The position numbers and the translations under genes were made by a program. A stretch of 64,000 nucleotides of DNA from Haloglomus litoreum (lineage in GTDB: Archaea > Halobacteriota > Halobacteria > Halobacteriales > Haloarculaceae): NCBI RefSeq assembly GCF_029338515.1, contig NZ_CP119988.1, positions 1,860,001 to 1,924,000 on the forward strand. Reading direction: 5' to 3'. Positions 61,416 through 64,000 of this stretch are shown here, piece by piece. The notes under the pieces were generated by a model, which saw only the letters and a list, made by a program, of their open reading frames with translations, made no database searches and was not told the origin of the DNA. Position 1 is the first letter of the stretch; every line of letters begins with the position of its first letter.

Positions 61416-61916
61416 ATGCCGGACTGCCCACTCGCGGAGGATTGCCCCAGTTTCTCCGAGCGCATCGAGGGGATGGGCTGTCAGCACTACGGCGACCGTG
61501 GTGGCGCCGAGTGGTGTCAGCACTACAACCAGCCGATCCGCGACCTGAAGTCCCAGCCGGTCAAGCCCGGTGAGGAGATCGTCGTCACCGTCGAGGACAT
61601 CCACGAGAGCGGCGCGGGCGTCGGCCGCACCGAGGACGGCTTCATCGTCCTGGTCGACGGCGTGCTCCCGGACGCGCGGGCGAAGGTCCGCATCGACACC
61701 GTCCGCTCAAGCCTCGCCTGGGCCGAGGAGGTCGAGCGGCTCCCGATGGAGGACGAGGACGCCGCGGACGACGAGGACGACGGGCCGGGTGTCGACGATG
61801 CGGACCCTGCAGCCCAGCCCGACGAGGCCGAGGACGAGGCGGAGGGCGAGCAGAGCCGGCGCGCCAAGCGCGAGCGACTGGGCAGCCGGGACAACTTCTG
61901 GGGCAAGGACGACTGA
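61416..61916 (+). CDS. TRAM-domain RNA-binding protein with Cys/His N-terminus
   Basis: 166 residues. The first 40 hold C4, C9, GCQHYGD (about 22) and WCQHYNQP (about 34), a compact Cys/His set that could bind zinc. A TRAM domain follows (about 48-105): KPGEEIVVTVEDIHESGAGVGRTEDGFIVLVDGVLPDARAKVRIDTVR, a beta-barrel used for RNA binding in tRNA-modifying enzymes and in haloarchaeal small TRAM proteins. The C-terminus is a very acidic stretch ending SRRAKRERLGSRDNFWGKDD. Two bases upstream of the Tfx gene, so co-transcribed. An RNA-chaperone role is inferred only from the domain. Confidence 0.85.
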   Translation: MPDCPLAEDCPSFSERIEGMGCQHYGDRGGAEWCQHYNQPIRDLKSQPVKPGEEIVVTVEDIHESGAGVGRTEDGFIVLVDGVLPDARAKVRIDTVRSSLAWAEEVERLPMEDEDAADDEDDGPGVDDADPAAQPDEAEDEAEGEQSRRAKRERLGSRDNFWGKDD

Positions 61917-61917
61917 C

Positions 61918-62382
61918 GTGAGCGACCAGCTCCCCGACGTCGACGCCATCCTCGCGGAGGTGGGGTTCGACGCCGAGACGAGCGTCCTCACCCGGCGGCA
62001 GGCGGAGGTGCTGGTCTACCGCGAGCGGGGCATCGCACAGGCCGACATCGCCGCGGAGCTGGGCACCTCCCGGGCGAACGTCTCCTCGGTCGAGGCCAGC
62101 GCTCGCGAGAACGTCGCGAAGGCCAGAGAGACCGTCGCCTTCGCCGAGGCGCTCGACGCACCCGTTCGCATCGCCATCGACGCGGGAACCGACCTCTACG
62201 ACGTTCCGAACCGGGTCTACACCGCGTGCGACGAGGCCGGAGTGAAGGTGACGCGCACCGCGCCCGAGCTGATGAAACTGGTCGGTGACGCCGCCGGCGA
62301 CGCCGTACAGGGCCGGCAGGTCCGCACGGACATCACGGTCGCCGTCACGAACGACGGACAGGTGACGGTCCGGCGCTCCTGA
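61918..62382 (+). CDS. Tfx-family HTH DNA-binding protein
   Basis: 154 residues from a GTG one base after the TRAM stop. LTRRQAEVLVYRERGIAQADIAAELGTSRANVSSVEASARENVAKARETVAF is a Tfx-type helix-turn-helix (residues about 20-70), and the rest (PVRIAIDAGTDLYDVPNRVYTACDEAGVKVTRTAPELMKLVG) is the conserved Tfx C-terminal domain. Methanobacterium Tfx regulates the fmd operon for molybdenum; haloarchaeal targets are unknown. Probably autoregulates or controls RNA-related genes with its TRAM partner, which is inference. Confidence 0.9.
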   Translation: MSDQLPDVDAILAEVGFDAETSVLTRRQAEVLVYRERGIAQADIAAELGTSRANVSSVEASARENVAKARETVAFAEALDAPVRIAIDAGTDLYDVPNRVYTACDEAGVKVTRTAPELMKLVGDAAGDAVQGRQVRTDITVAVTNDGQVTVRRS

Positions 62383-62426
62383 ACGCCCCTCGCGTGGGGG
62401 GCTGTGGGGTCGTGACCGCCGACGGA

Positions 62427-62434
62427 GTTATTCC
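62427..62434 (+). promoter_or_regulatory. TATA-like element GTTATTCC
   Basis: GTTATTCC ends 24 nt before the ATG at 62458, consistent with leaderless transcription of the FIST gene. Confidence 0.45.
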
Positions 62435-62457
62435 GGTCGGGCACAACGGCTAGCCAG

Positions 62458-63660
62458 ATGAGTGACCGGTTCGTGGTGGGACTGGGAGCCGGGGCCGACG
62501 GTAGAGCGGCCGTCCGCGCTGCGCTGGCTCGGGCCACGGGGGAGACCGACAGCGAGCCCCGAGACGCATCGTTCGCCGTCGTGTTCGCCTCCCCGGAGTA
62601 CGACCCCGGTGAGGTGGCACGGACGGTGCGGGAGGCCACCGATGCCCCGTTGCTGGGGAGCACCTCGGCCGGGGAGTTCACACACCGGGAGTGGGCCTCG
62701 GGGAGCGTCGGTGTGGCGCTCTCGATGGGCGACGGCCACCGGGTCCACACCGGGCTTGGCCACGGCGTGACCGAGGACGAGGAGGCGGCCGTCCGCGAGG
62801 CCACGGGGGCGTTCCCGGACCGATCGGGCAGCCCGACGTCACACCCGTACCGGTCCGTCCTCAACCTGCACGACGGGCTGGCCGGGAAGGGTGAGGAGGT
62901 GACGCTGGCCAGCAAGGTCGAACTCGGTCCGGACGTGCGCATCGCCGGGGGGTCGGCCGGCGACGACCTCCGCCTGGAGGCGACGCACGTGATGGCCGAC
63001 GACACCGTGGCGACCGACGGGGTGGCACTGGGGCTGGTCGAATCGCGGCAGGAACCGGCGATCAGCGTCGCGCACGGGCACAGCCCGGTGTCACCGCCGC
63101 TCAGGGTCACCGAGAGCGACGGGGCGGTCGTCCACGAGCTGGACGGGCGACCCGCCTTCGAGGTGTGGCGCGAGCAGATCCGCGACCGCGCCGCCGCGGA
63201 CGGTATCGACGTGGACGCGTTCGAGGCCGGCGGCGAGGACCTCTCGACGGCGCTGACCAACTACGCCTTCGGACTCGTGACGGGCGATGGGCTGAAGATC
63301 CGCTGGCCGGGGCTGACGGACGAACCGGGGGAGTCGCTCCGGTTCGCCTGCTCGATGCCAGAGGGTGTCGTCCTCCGGGTGACCGCGGGGTCGCGCGAGG
63401 CACAGGTGGCCTCCGCCCGGCGGGCGGCCCGCGAGGCTCGCGAGTCACTGGACGGCGAGCCCGCGGGTGCACTCGTGTTCGACTGCATCTGCCGGTCGAC
63501 CGCCCTCGGGGACGGGTTCTCGGCGGCGGTCGACGCGATGGCAGCGGAGCTCGACGCGCCGCTGCTCGGGTTCGAGACGTACGGCGAGGTGGCGATGGAC
63601 CGCGACCAGTTGAGTGGCTACCACAACACCACGACGGTCATCTACCTCCTCCCACGATGA
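62458..63660 (+). CDS. FIST-domain sensory protein
   Basis: 400 residues with FIST N and FIST C domains. AAVRAALARATGETDSEPRDASFAVVFASPEYDPGEVARTV, LLGSTSAGEFTHREWASGSVGVAL and EVTLASKVELGPDVRIAGGSAGDDL belong to FIST_N; CSMPEGVVLRVTAGSREAQVASARRAAREA, GALVFDCICRSTALG and LLGFETYGEVAMDRDQLSGYHNTTTV are FIST_C. FIST domains are thought to sense small ligands such as amino acids, and here no kinase is fused. The stop overlaps the next gene by 4 nt (ATGA), suggesting the sensor and the next protein form a signalling pair. Confidence 0.92.
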   Translation: MSDRFVVGLGAGADGRAAVRAALARATGETDSEPRDASFAVVFASPEYDPGEVARTVREATDAPLLGSTSAGEFTHREWASGSVGVALSMGDGHRVHTGLGHGVTEDEEAAVREATGAFPDRSGSPTSHPYRSVLNLHDGLAGKGEEVTLASKVELGPDVRIAGGSAGDDLRLEATHVMADDTVATDGVALGLVESRQEPAISVAHGHSPVSPPLRVTESDGAVVHELDGRPAFEVWREQIRDRAAADGIDVDAFEAGGEDLSTALTNYAFGLVTGDGLKIRWPGLTDEPGESLRFACSMPEGVVLRVTAGSREAQVASARRAAREARESLDGEPAGALVFDCICRSTALGDGFSAAVDAMAAELDAPLLGFETYGEVAMDRDQLSGYHNTTTVIYLLPR

Positions 63661-64000
63661 CCCGGGTCGACTTCGGCGAACTGGTGACGGGACTGAGTGA
63701 GACCGTCGGCTACCGCCGGGCTCGCGAGGTGGTGGAGGCCAGCGTCGCGACCGTGGGCCCGGGCCAGCAGAGCGACTACTCCGTCGACGACGCCCTCCGG
63801 ATCTGTGACGACATCGCCGCGACCCACGAGGCGCCGCTGTCGCTGGCCGCCCGCGCGCTACGCAACCGGCTCCGCGTCCGCCGGATCGACCGCTCGGCGA
63901 CCGACGCCACCTCACTGTTCGAGAACGCGGTCGACCCAGCGGTCGAGGTGGCGTTCACCGGCGAAGGGGCCGTGGTCCGTCGGACGAACGGGCGGTTCGC
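63657..64000 (+). CDS. Start of a downstream gene coupled to FIST, cut by window edge
   Basis: First 114 codons only: MTRVDFGELVTGLSETVGYR, then VVEASVATVGPGQQSDYSVDDALRICDDIAATHEAPLSLAARALRNRLRVRRIDR and, just before the edge, VEVAFTGEGAVVRRTNGRFA. No transmembrane segment. The last bit could be the beginning of a PAS-like sensor domain, and position after a FIST gene fits a histidine kinase or other signalling protein, but the window ends too early to tell. Confidence 0.7.
   Translation, partial: MTRVDFGELVTGLSETVGYRRAREVVEASVATVGPGQQSDYSVDDALRICDDIAATHEAPLSLAARALRNRLRVRRIDRSATDATSLFENAVDPAVEVAFTGEGAVVRRTNGRF

Noticed and set aside
1-64000. tRNA or rRNA genes
   Set aside because: No T-loop or A/B-box pattern with paired arms and no conserved rRNA stretches were found by eye.

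Overview
The window is high-GC DNA from a haloarchaeon (class Halobacteria). The predicted proteins are strongly acidic, secreted proteins carry Tat signals and lipoboxes, surface proteins end in PGF-CTERM-type tails, genes often have GTG or TTG starts with overlaps of a few bases, and TATA-like elements lie about 22-30 nt before start codons with no room for a leader. Typical haloarchaeal genes include a Tfx-family regulator, a TRAM protein, an F420-type luciferase-like oxidoreductase and an AK6-type kinase. The genus cannot be fixed from the sequence. I see no rRNA, tRNA, CRISPR array, insertion sequence or phage block.

Layout. 1-4.7 kb: partial Tat-exported subtilase, small acidic protein, DnaJ, FAD oxidoreductase. 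4.8-10.4 kb: EamA transporter and a dipeptide/oligopeptide ABC transporter whose first permease diverges from the other three genes and which has no binding protein nearby. 10.4-18.1 kb: acyl-CoA metabolism (luciferase-like oxidoreductase plus CaiB-type CoA-transferase, acyl-CoA ligase, isocitrate-lyase-superfamily enzyme, acyl-CoA dehydrogenase), with a lipoprotein and a DUF4112 protein. 18.1-21.7 kb: a hairpin cluster, a possible 56-aa membrane protein, a redoxin without the usual peroxidatic cysteine, a methyltransferase, a Cys-rich protein and a compact DndD/Rad50-like ATPase. 21.9-25.4 kb: long-chain acyl-CoA ligase, FAH-family hydrolase, SdpI-like membrane protein. 25.4-32.6 kb: GMC-type oxidoreductase preceded by a DtxR/IdeR-like box, three very small genes, and the two subunits of an acetyl/propionyl-CoA carboxylase. 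32.7-38.7 kb: TPR protein, hisC-adenylate kinase-CDP-alcohol transferase operon, and a tandem pair of alkaline-phosphatase-superfamily enzymes. 38.8-44.7 kb: second acyl-CoA dehydrogenase, enoyl-CoA hydratase, a DUF445/DUF4393 pair and a coiled-coil protein.

44.9-50.0 kb holds the most striking feature: four consecutive paralogous secreted proteins with a conserved four-cysteine core, a Thr/Pro/Ala/Gly-rich stalk and a PGF-CTERM-like anchor. I recognise no described family for the core. It is followed, convergently, by a branched-chain-amino-acid-type ABC operon (binding protein, LivH, LivM, LivG) that lacks LivF and whose LivG has a degenerate signature motif. 54.6-64 kb: SDR oxidoreductase, HerA-like ATPase, NRDE/TANGO2 protein, anthranilate/PABA synthase pair, small membrane protein, TRAM-Tfx operon, FIST sensor protein and a truncated downstream gene.

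Together the genes suggest a heterotrophic cell that activates and oxidises acyl-CoAs, carboxylates acetyl- or propionyl-CoA, and imports peptides and amino-acid-like substrates, with several surface and signalling modules in between.
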